A stretch of DNA of 64,000 bases from Ramlibacter tataouinensis TTB310 (GTDB lineage: Bacteria; Pseudomonadota; Gammaproteobacteria; Burkholderiales; Burkholderiaceae_C): contig NC_015677.1 in assembly GCF_000215705.1 (NCBI RefSeq), positions 818,001 to 882,000 of the forward strand. The letters are read 5' to 3'. The position numbers were made by a program, and so were the translations under genes. The number at the start of each line of letters is the position of its first letter. The first letter of the stretch is position 1. Below, one piece after another: positions 55,495-64,000 of the stretch. Below the pieces are notes generated by a model, which saw only the letters and a program-made list of their open reading frames with translations, was not told where the DNA came from and made no database searches.

Positions 55495-56106
55495 ATGATG
55501 GTGCTGTATTCGGGAACCACCTGCCCCTTCTCCCACCGCTGCCGTTTCGTGCTGTTCGAAAAAGGCATGGACTTCGAGATTCGTGACGTGGACCTCTACA
55601 ACAAGCCGGAGGACATCAGCGTCATGAACCCGTACGGCCAAGTGCCCATCCTGGTCGAGCGCGATCTCATCCTGTACGAATCCAACATCATCAACGAGTA
55701 CATCGACGAGCGCTTCCCGCATCCGCAGCTCATGCCCGGCGATCCGGTCGACCGCGCCCGCGTGCGGCTGTTCCTGCTCAACTTCGAGAAGGAGCTGTTC
55801 GTCCATGTCAGCACGCTGGAGTCGCGTGCGGCCAAGGGCAACGAGAAGGCCCTGGAGAAGGCCCGTTCGCACATCCGCGACCGCCTGACCCAGCTCGCGC
55901 CGGTGTTCCTCAAGAACAAGTACATGCTGGGCGAGAATTTCTCCATGCTCGACGTGGCCATCGCGCCTCTGCTGTGGCGCATGGACTACTATGGCATCGA
56001 GCTGTCCAAGAACGCGGCGCCGCTGCTCAAGTACGCCGAGCGCATCTTCTCCCGTCCGGCCTACATCGAGGCCCTGACGCCGTCCGAGAAGGTAATGCGC
56101 AAATAA
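55495..56106 (+). CDS. sspA: Stringent starvation protein A (glutathione S-transferase fold)
   Basis: A 203-residue GST-like protein that binds RNA polymerase in gamma-proteobacteria. N-terminal thioredoxin-fold motifs are STTCPFSHRCRFVLFEK-like (GTTCPFSHR), NPYGQVPILVERD and YESNIINEYIDERFPHP. The C-terminal helical domain is typical. sspB follows after 15 bp. There are two adjacent ATG codons at the start. Confidence 0.93.
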   Translation: MMVLYSGTTCPFSHRCRFVLFEKGMDFEIRDVDLYNKPEDISVMNPYGQVPILVERDLILYESNIINEYIDERFPHPQLMPGDPVDRARVRLFLLNFEKELFVHVSTLESRAAKGNEKALEKARSHIRDRLTQLAPVFLKNKYMLGENFSMLDVAIAPLLWRMDYYGIELSKNAAPLLKYAERIFSRPAYIEALTPSEKVMRK

Positions 56107-56121
56107 GCCGTTGCCCGAGCG

Positions 56122-56646
56122 ATGAACGCCCTCGAATCCACGTCCACGCGTCCGTACCTGATCCGTGCGCTGTATGACTGGTGCACCGACAACGGCTTCA
56201 CGCCCTATGTTGCGGTGCAGGTGGACGACACCGTCCAGGTGCCGCGCGAGTACGTGAAGAACGGCGAGATCGTGCTCAACATCAGCTTCGATGCGACCAG
56301 TTCGCTCAAGCTGGGCAACGACTTCATCGAGTTCAAGGCCCGTTTCGCGGGCACCGCCCGGGAGATCATGGTGCCGGTCAACCGGGTGATCGCCATTTAC
56401 GCTCGGGAGAACGGGCAAGGCATGGCTTTCCCCATGTCGGCTCCGCCCTCCGGCGAAGACGCTGCTGCACCGCGCGCCTCCCCGCTCAGCAGCGTCCCGG
56501 CAGCCGGCAACAGCGGTGCGGAGCCCGATGGCAAGGTGGTGCAGCTGGTCACGCCGGATGCAGCGGCGGGCGGTGAAAGTCCGGCCGACGAGCCGCCACG
56601 CCCGCCGGGAGGCGGTCCCAGGCCGGCGCTCAAGCGCGTGAAGTGA
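56122..56646 (+). CDS. sspB: ClpXP protease specificity-enhancing factor SspB
   Basis: A 174-residue adaptor that delivers ssrA-tagged proteins to ClpXP. The folded domain (about 1-105) has RPYLIRALYDWCTDNGFTPY, VQVPREYVKNGEIVLNIS and RVIAIYARENGQGM. A low-complexity linker leads to a C-terminal basic motif (RPALKRVK) that docks ClpX. It is co-transcribed with sspA. Confidence 0.93.
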   Translation: MNALESTSTRPYLIRALYDWCTDNGFTPYVAVQVDDTVQVPREYVKNGEIVLNISFDATSSLKLGNDFIEFKARFAGTAREIMVPVNRVIAIYARENGQGMAFPMSAPPSGEDAAAPRASPLSSVPAAGNSGAEPDGKVVQLVTPDAAAGGESPADEPPRPPGGGPRPALKRVK

Positions 56647-56692
56647 CTTATAAGCAACGCTCTGAAACGCCAGCCTTTAGAATTTCAGCCGC

Positions 56693-56768
56693 GCCGGCTT
56701 AGCTCAGTTGGTAGAGCAACCGCCTTGTAAGCGGTAGGTCATCAGTTCGAATCCGATAGCCGGCACCC
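56693..56768 (+). tRNA. trnT: tRNA-Thr (anticodon UGU)
   Basis: A full cloverleaf: acceptor GCCGGCT/AGCCGGC, D-arm GCTC..GAGC, anticodon stem ACCGC/GCGGT with loop CTTGTAA (anticodon TGT), and T-arm ATCAG-TTCGAAT-CCGAT with one A-C mismatch that E. coli tRNA-Thr also has. The discriminator A65 is followed by CCC, so the 3' CCA is not encoded and must be added. TAGAAT at 56678-56683 may be its -10. Confidence 0.96.
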
Positions 56769-56797
56769 CTCTTTCCACCTCATCCGGTCGCAGGCTG

Positions 56798-57106
56798 TTA
56801 CGTTTGCGCGCTTTGTAACTTGATGCGGATGGATGTAATCTGCCATCCACGGTTGCACAGCTGAGCTTGAAGAGCAGGGACCACCTGCCGCAGTTTTGCC
56901 GCCGCAGCACTGCCGTTCACCAGAAGGCACCAGGTCGTTCCCTCGATCGGGCCTGCCTTCACAGCGGACCGCAGCGTCTGGGGAATGAGGAGTTCAATCG
57001 CCTTGAGTCGCTCGCTGGAGTCGCGCGCGAGCTCCGCCAGTCTCGCCAACGTGGGCGAGTCCTCGGCGGCTTGCTGCAGTGTGACCGGGTGCGGGCGGCG
57101 GTTCAT
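56798..57106 (-). CDS. dciA: DciA family protein (DUF721)
   Basis: A 102-residue DUF721 protein. DciA is the ancestral loader of the DnaB helicase in bacteria without DnaC. Family features are SSERLKAIELLIPQTLRSAVK and WCLLVNGSAAAAKLRQVVPALQAQL, then NRGWQITSIRIK. ATG 57106 is used; ATG 57133 would add nine residues and overlap the divergent peptidase start. The gene lies between tRNA-Thr and the peptidase, opposite in direction. Confidence 0.82.
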   Translation of the reverse strand: MNRRPHPVTLQQAAEDSPTLARLAELARDSSERLKAIELLIPQTLRSAVKAGPIEGTTWCLLVNGSAAAAKLRQVVPALQAQLCNRGWQITSIRIKLQSAQT

Positions 57107-57127
57107 GGGCGCAGGCAGGAGGTTGGG

Positions 57128-58081
57128 ATGCATTTCATTATCACGGATGGGTGGGGAACCAAGAGCCGGGCCGTTCACCTGAGCGGCACGCGACTGGTCT
57201 TGGCCGGGTTGACGGTATCCGTCGCGCTCATGCTGGCCGCCGCCGGCCTGTACCACTGGGTTTTTCTCAAGGGCGCACGCGAGGGCTGGCCGGTGGTCGG
57301 CACCCTGGTGCGGTGGATCGTGAAGGACGAGGTTGCACAGCGCGACCGCTTCGTACGCGAGAACCTGGACGCGATGGCGCGCCAGTTGGGCGAGATGCAG
57401 GCCAAGCTGATGCAGCTGGACGCTTTGGGCGAGCGGGTGTCCGGTCTGGCGGGCGTCAATCCGGCCGAGCTGCGCAGCGGCCCGGGCCGGGGCGGGGCAC
57501 TGGTATCGGGCCGGCCGCTGAGCGCCCAGGAACTGCAGGCCACGTTGTCCGAGCTCGACCGTCTGGCCGAAAGCCGCACCGACCTGCTGACCGTCATGGA
57601 ATCGCGCCTGCTGGACCAGAGGATCAAGAAAATGATGGCGCCCAGCCAGCGGCCCATCCACGACGGCCACGCGAGTTCCGCCTTCGGCTGGCGCATCGAT
57701 CCCTTCACCGGCCGCTCGGCCCTGCACACCGGCATCGATTTCCAGGCCGATACCGGTACGCCCATCCTGGCGGCTTCCGGTGGCGTGGTCGTCACCCAGG
57801 AACACCACCCGGCCTACGGCAACATGGTCGAGGTCGACCATGGCAACGGACTGGTGACTCGCTACGCGCATGCGTCCAAGCTGGACGTCAAGAAAGGCGA
57901 CCTGGTCAAACGCGGCCAGAAGATCGCCGAGGTCGGCAACACCGGCCGCTCGACCGGCCCGCACCTGCACTTCGAGGTGCTGGTCCAGGGCGTGCCGCAA
58001 GATCCGAAGAAGTTCCTGGCGGCAGGGCGGCAGGGCCCGCAAGCCCTGGCCCAGGGCCTGCCTGCGCCTTTGCGCAGGTAA
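57128..58081 (+). CDS. M23 family metallopeptidase (LytM domain, MepM-like)
   Basis: A 317-residue zinc peptidase of the peptidoglycan endopeptidase type. A single N-terminal membrane helix (about 22-44) is followed by a coiled-coil segment (about 70-165) and the LytM domain with zinc ligands H200, D204 (HTGIDF) and H279/H281 (HLHFEV). It has a GGAGG ribosome binding site. secA lies 128 bp downstream, the usual neighbour. It could alternatively be an EnvC-like activator, but the catalytic ligands are intact. Confidence 0.9.
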   Translation: MHFIITDGWGTKSRAVHLSGTRLVLAGLTVSVALMLAAAGLYHWVFLKGAREGWPVVGTLVRWIVKDEVAQRDRFVRENLDAMARQLGEMQAKLMQLDALGERVSGLAGVNPAELRSGPGRGGALVSGRPLSAQELQATLSELDRLAESRTDLLTVMESRLLDQRIKKMMAPSQRPIHDGHASSAFGWRIDPFTGRSALHTGIDFQADTGTPILAASGGVVVTQEHHPAYGNMVEVDHGNGLVTRYAHASKLDVKKGDLVKRGQKIAEVGNTGRSTGPHLHFEVLVQGVPQDPKKFLAAGRQGPQALAQGLPAPLRR

Positions 58082-58155
58082 AATCGCAGGCTCTGCCGCC
58101 GGCGGGCTATTGCCTTGCCGCGCGGCGGCCTTAATTTCCCCATCACAAGGATTGC

Positions 58156-58187
58156 GCTGCCCTGCGGGCCTCGGCCCGCAGGGCAGC
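58156..58187 (+). promoter_or_regulatory. 14-bp perfect hairpin in the secA leader
   Basis: GCTGCCCTGCGGGC (58156-58169) and its exact complement (58174-58187) flank a four-base loop CTCG. The hairpin ends 22 nt before the secA ATG and no T-run follows. No Shine-Dalgarno is visible between it and the start codon. It could control secA translation or processing; E. coli uses SecM for this, and no SecM-like ORF is seen here. Confidence 0.5.
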
Positions 58188-58209
58188 ATCGCAAGCCTTG
58201 GTACTTTCA

Positions 58210-60990
<2,781 letters not shown>

Positions 60991-61034
60991 AGCGCGGGCG
61001 CATGCAGCGCCCAACGGCGGCACGAAGCAAGGGA

Positions 61035-61060
61035 CCCCCCTGTCAACTCTGACAGGGGGG
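61035..61060 (+). terminator. Hairpin after secA
   Basis: CCCCCCTGTCA (61035-61045) and TGACAGGGGGG (61050-61060) pair perfectly over 11 bp around the loop ACTC, 44 nt after the secA stop. There is no T-run, so termination may need Rho. It separates secA from the cqsA-like gene. Confidence 0.55.
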
Positions 61061-61093
61061 GCTGGGCAGGGAAGGCTGATTGCCTCTTCAATC

Positions 61094-61120
61094 GGCATAC
61101 CTTTTCTTGACAGGTATGCC
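61094..61120 (+). promoter_or_regulatory. 8-bp inverted repeat at the cqsA start
   Basis: GGCATACC (61094-61101) and GGTATGCC (61113-61120) are a perfect inverted repeat with an 11-nt spacer that contains TTGACA (61107-61112). The right arm covers the first of two possible ATG codons (61116). It could be an operator or an mRNA hairpin sequestering the start. Confidence 0.45.
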
Positions 61121-61121
61121 C

Positions 61122-62378
61122 ATGGAAGCCGCCATCCAATCCGTTGCCCCCGCTGCCCCCTCCGCCGACTCGCGGCTGCCGTCGGCGCTGCGCCAGCGCA
61201 TCGCCCGTGAATTCGACGCCCGCTGGAAGGAGCAATGGGGCGGCCGGTTCGTCCTGCACGGCCGGCCGGCGGGCGCCGCCGCCGTGCGGCTGGACGGCAA
61301 CGACTACCTGAGCATGACAGGCCACCCCGACATCGTGCAGGCGCAGATCGCCGCGCTGCGATGCGACACGGAATCGGTGGTGCAGTCAGGGGTGTTCCTG
61401 CTGGAAGGCCATCCGGCGCACGCCCTGGAGCGCTCGCTCGCGCAGTGGGTCGGCATGGAGGATGGCTTCCTCTGCCAGTCGGGCTATGCGGCCAACCTGG
61501 GCCTGCTGCAGATCATCGCCGATCCCCAGACGCCGGTGTACCTGGACAGCCTGGCGCACATGTCGCTGTGGGAGGGCGCCCGCGCGGCGCGCGCGCCCGC
61601 CCACGCGTTCCGGCACAACGACCCGGAGCATCTGCGGCGACTGGTGCAGTCCCAGGGGCCTGGCGTGATCGTGGTCGACTCGGTCTACAGCACCACCGGG
61701 GCGCTCTGCCCACTGGCGCAGATCCTGGAAGTGGTGGAAGCCACCGGCAGTGCCATCGTGGTGGACGAGTCGCACTCGCTGGGCACCCATGGACCCGCAG
61801 GCGCCGGCCTGTGCGCCCAGCTCGGGCTGACGGACCGCGTGCACTTCATCACCGCCAGCTTGGCCAAGGCCTTCGCCGGGCGTGCCGGCTTCTTCACGGC
61901 CCCGGCGAGCATGCGCTACTACACGCTGATCTCGAGCTTCCCCAACATCTTCAGTTCCTCGCTGCTGCCGCACGAGGTCGCCGGCCTGGCGGCGACGCTG
62001 GAGGTGATCCGCCGCAGCGACGACGCGCGGCAGCGGCTGCATGCCAACACGGCCCGGCTGCGCAGGAGCCTGTCCGAGACCGGGTTTCCCATCCACCAGG
62101 GCACCGAGCAGATCATCGCGCTCGAAGCGGGCACCGAGGAGGCTGCCATCGTGCTGCGGGACGCGTTGGAAGAGCGCGACGTGGTGGGTTCCATTTTCTG
62201 CGCGCCGGCGACCAGCAAGAACCGGGCGATGGTGCGCCTGACGCTCAATGCCTCACTGACCGAGGCGGAAATGGCCCATGTCGAGAAGGCCGCCCGGGAG
62301 ATCGCGCCGCTGCTCAAGCCCTGGGACTGGCCCATCGCGCGCCGCCATCGCGCCGCGGCCTGCCGCCAGGCCGCCTGA
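61122..62378 (+). CDS. cqsA: CqsA-like alpha-hydroxyketone autoinducer synthase (CqsA/LqsA/JqsA family)
   Basis: A 418-residue PLP enzyme of the alpha-oxoamine synthase family. CqsA-type members condense an acyl-CoA with an amino acid or SAM-derived substrate to make alpha-hydroxyketone signals. It has the conserved N-terminal LDGNDYL motif, the PLP-contact VVDESHSLGTHGP with D215 and H218, and the Schiff-base lysine K249 in SLAKAFAGRAG. ATG 61122 is preferred over 61116 because an AGG lies at suitable spacing. The CqsA-type SLAKAFAGRAGFF region and the flanking response regulator argue for a signal synthase rather than BioF or Kbl. Confidence 0.82.
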   Translation: MEAAIQSVAPAAPSADSRLPSALRQRIAREFDARWKEQWGGRFVLHGRPAGAAAVRLDGNDYLSMTGHPDIVQAQIAALRCDTESVVQSGVFLLEGHPAHALERSLAQWVGMEDGFLCQSGYAANLGLLQIIADPQTPVYLDSLAHMSLWEGARAARAPAHAFRHNDPEHLRRLVQSQGPGVIVVDSVYSTTGALCPLAQILEVVEATGSAIVVDESHSLGTHGPAGAGLCAQLGLTDRVHFITASLAKAFAGRAGFFTAPASMRYYTLISSFPNIFSSSLLPHEVAGLAATLEVIRRSDDARQRLHANTARLRRSLSETGFPIHQGTEQIIALEAGTEEAAIVLRDALEERDVVGSIFCAPATSKNRAMVRLTLNASLTEAEMAHVEKAAREIAPLLKPWDWPIARRHRAAACRQAA

Positions 62379-62384
62379 ACCGCC

Positions 62385-63365
62385 TCAGCCCTCCACCTTC
62401 CTTTGCTCCTGCCGTCGCAGCCATTCCCCATACCCCTGGATGCGGGCGCGGTTGTGCTCGTCGGCTGGCACGGGGAACAGCGCGGCCAGCAATTCCCCGT
62501 TCTGGCCCATCGCGAAGGCGGGCATCAGCTGCACGGGCTGGGCGCGCCCCAGGGCCTGCCGCAGCTCGATATCGGCCAGCTGCCGCCCGCTGCGGATCTG
62601 CTCCAGCCCGGCGCCGGCGATGCCTTCCACCTCCGCCAGTTCGGCCAGGGCGTTCAAGCCCTGCGGCGTCTCCAGCTGGAGCCAGCTGACCGCGCCCTGG
62701 GCATCCATGCCCAGCACCCCGAACGGGTCACCGATCACCACGTACTCCGACCACTGCTTGGAGGCGAAAGCGGCCAGCTCGCGCGCCACCGAGGGCAGGC
62801 GAAGCAGCGTGCTGTGCTGCGGGCGCAGGGTGGCGCGCCAGGTCTGGGCATGCCGGGCATTCGGCGTGCTCATCAGGTGGCTCACGGCGCTGACCAGACG
62901 GCGCGAGATGTCGGGTGCCTGCTTGGCGATGAACTGGTCGATCAGGCCGCGGTTGAAGGCCTGCACGGCGATCTGCTCGTCGGCCTGGCCGGTGAGCAGC
63001 ACCCGCGAGCCCGGCCACTCCACCAGCTCGGCCAGCGCCTGCAGGCCGTTCATGGCGGGCATGGAATAGTCCACCACGAAGACGCGTGTCATGGCGTAGC
63101 GCTCGGTGTACCGGGCCCAGTAACCGAGGATCTGCGGGATCAGGGGCTTGCCCTCGCGCCACTGGTCGACCAGCTGCTGCTGGTTCCAGGCGTCGGCCTC
63201 CCAGAACGGCGGCTCCTGCAGCAGGTAGTTGATGCACTGGGCGGGGCGCAGGAACAGCTTGACGTGCCAGTCCTGCGGCAGCACGACGGCCAGCATCTCG
63301 AGGTAGTCCGGGTCGTCGTCGAGGAACACCACGGTGCCCGGGCGGTGGAACAGGGGAAAGCTCAT
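62385..63365 (-). CDS. LqsR-like response regulator with extended receiver domain
   Basis: A 326-residue two-domain protein. The receiver carries the acidic pocket LDDDPD (about 15-20), the phospho-acceptor D99 in VFVVDYSMPAMNGL, Thr in LLTGQAD and Lys in FIAKQ. The acceptor Asp is about 40 residues later than in canonical receivers because of an insert after the second strand; LqsR of Legionella has the same feature as I recall. No DNA-binding helix-turn-helix is seen in the C-terminal half. ATG 63365 is used, with GTG 63380 possible. It is convergent with cqsA, with stops 6 bp apart. Confidence 0.8.
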   Translation of the reverse strand: MSFPLFHRPGTVVFLDDDPDYLEMLAVVLPQDWHVKLFLRPAQCINYLLQEPPFWEADAWNQQQLVDQWREGKPLIPQILGYWARYTERYAMTRVFVVDYSMPAMNGLQALAELVEWPGSRVLLTGQADEQIAVQAFNRGLIDQFIAKQAPDISRRLVSAVSHLMSTPNARHAQTWRATLRPQHSTLLRLPSVARELAAFASKQWSEYVVIGDPFGVLGMDAQGAVSWLQLETPQGLNALAELAEVEGIAGAGLEQIRSGRQLADIELRQALGRAQPVQLMPAFAMGQNGELLAALFPVPADEHNRARIQGYGEWLRRQEQRKVEG

Positions 63366-63404
63366 TGGAAGGGCGGGCACGCGATAGGCGAAGGCATGAT
63401 TCTG

Positions 63405-64000
63405 CTACGCCAGGAGCGGCAGTTCAATCGTGAAGGTGGCGCCGCGGCCCGGCTCGGACTCGACCCGGATGTGGCCGCCCGAGCGCTGCACCACGCGGTG
63501 CGAGAACGCCAGGCCCAGGCCGTGGCCGGTACCGCGGTTGGTCGAGAAGAATGGCTCGAAGATGCGCGGCTGCAGCTGCGGGTCGATGCCCACGCCGCGG
63601 TCGGCGACGCGGATGCGGCCGTGCTTGCCGGCGGCGTCCACCTCGATCTGCACGTCGCCGGGCTGCAACAGGGTGCCGGCGGCGGCCATGGACCTCAGGG
63701 CATTCTTCAGCAGGTTGTCCAGCACCTGGCCGAACAGCGCCTCCGACCCCGCGAACTGGAAGTCGCGGCGCACCTGCAGCCGCACGCTCTCGCGTTCCCG
63801 GCTGCTGCGGAAAGGGTAGTTGAACACCGTGGAGCGCACCAGATCGGCGGCGGAGATGGCGTCCTTGTGGCCGGGAAGCCGCAGCAGCCGCGCGTTGGCG
63901 ATCTGCATGTCGATCTGGTGGTTCATGTTGCGCACCAGCATGTGCAGCCGCTCGGCCAGCTTCTCCAGCGTGCCGCGGCTGGTCGGCGGGCAGGTGTCGG
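63405..64000 (-). CDS. Sensor histidine kinase, C-terminal part (partial)
   Basis: The C-terminal 198 residues of a kinase open to the window end. Visible are an H-box-like NMNHQIDMQIANARL, the N-box VLDNLLKNALRSM, G1 DRGVGID, the F-box FEPFFST and G2 GTGHGLGLAF. The H-box is unusual because the His is followed by QIDM rather than E(L/I)RNPL. The sensor region lies outside. The gene ends 39 bp before the regulator start on the same strand, so the two are probably one operon. Confidence 0.85.
   Translation of the reverse strand, partial: DTCPPTSRGTLEKLAERLHMLVRNMNHQIDMQIANARLLRLPGHKDAISAADLVRSTVFNYPFRSSRERESVRLQVRRDFQFAGSEALFGQVLDNLLKNALRSMAAAGTLLQPGDVQIEVDAAGKHGRIRVADRGVGIDPQLQPRIFEPFFSTNRGTGHGLGLAFSHRVVQRSGGHIRVESEPGRGATFTIELPLLA

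Noticed and set aside
56741..56757. T-arm mismatch as a sign of a tRNA pseudogene
   Set aside because: The A-C mismatch is shared by E. coli tRNA-Thr and every other stem is complete.
58061..58078. CCTGCGC-CTTT-GCGCAGG hairpin at the end of the M23 peptidase gene
   Set aside because: It lies within coding sequence, the stem is short at 7 bp, and it is followed by only TAAAA; most likely coincidental.
61122..62378. Assignment of the synthase as BioF or Kbl
   Set aside because: No bio or threonine-degradation genes are nearby, and the response regulator and kinase context favours CqsA. Phylogeny remains the decisive check.

Overview
The window is a chromosomal stretch of a high-GC Gram-negative bacterium, most likely a betaproteobacterium of the Comamonadaceae (Ramlibacter/Variovorax-like). 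The evidence is the gene content and order: system II cytochrome c maturation (resB-ccsB) after a cytochrome c4, the pilMNOPQ-aroK-aroB cluster, gltBD, mlaFEDACB-ibaG-murA followed by a long his operon and tatABC, petABC-sspAB-tRNA-Thr-dciA-secA, and a short HisG that needs HisZ. No phage, CRISPR array or plasmid gene was found; one lone REP-associated transposase is the only mobile-type gene.

Layout. 1-6.8 kb: engB (minus) divergent from cytochrome c4, resB, ccsB, then msrPQ. 6.8-11.1 kb: lysA-lptM (minus) divergent from cyaY, then PBP1A (minus). 11.4-21.2 kb: pilMNOPQ, an unrecognised lipoprotein, aroK, aroB, dgt and an MFS permease. 21.2-23.6 kb: DUF1415 protein, a methyltransferase, a small membrane protein and the RAYT. 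23.7-29.9 kb: gltBD. 30.0-37.2 kb: the Mla phospholipid system, an ABC exporter, ibaG, murA. 37.2-47.1 kb: hisGDCBHA, a hexose-6-phosphate mutarotase, hisFIE, a DUF4870 protein, hinT and tatABC. 47.1-52.5 kb: Kef-type antiporter and DegS-like protease (minus), nif3-like gene and pdxA (plus), mscL (minus). 52.6-61.0 kb: petABC, sspAB, tRNA-Thr(UGU), dciA (minus), an M23 peptidase and secA. 61.1-64.0 kb: a CqsA-like synthase facing a response regulator and a histidine kinase cut by the window end.

Most of the window is conserved housekeeping sequence packed into translationally coupled operons with ATGA or GTGA overlaps. The genes serve envelope building (PBP1A, MurA, Mla, Tat, Sec, M23 peptidase), respiration (cytochromes c and bc1), amino-acid synthesis (Lys, His, aromatic, Glu) and type IV pili.

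The most interesting part is the right edge. A CqsA/LqsA/JqsA-type alpha-hydroxyketone autoinducer synthase lies tail-to-tail with an LqsR-like response regulator and an atypical histidine kinase. This is the architecture of a Lqs/Jqs-type quorum-sensing circuit. Second-tier points are an Ig-like, calcium-loop lipoprotein spliced into the pil-aro cluster, a mutarotase inside the his operon, a 14-bp hairpin in the secA leader, and several starts with a -10-like hexamer 6-7 nt upstream that may be leaderless.
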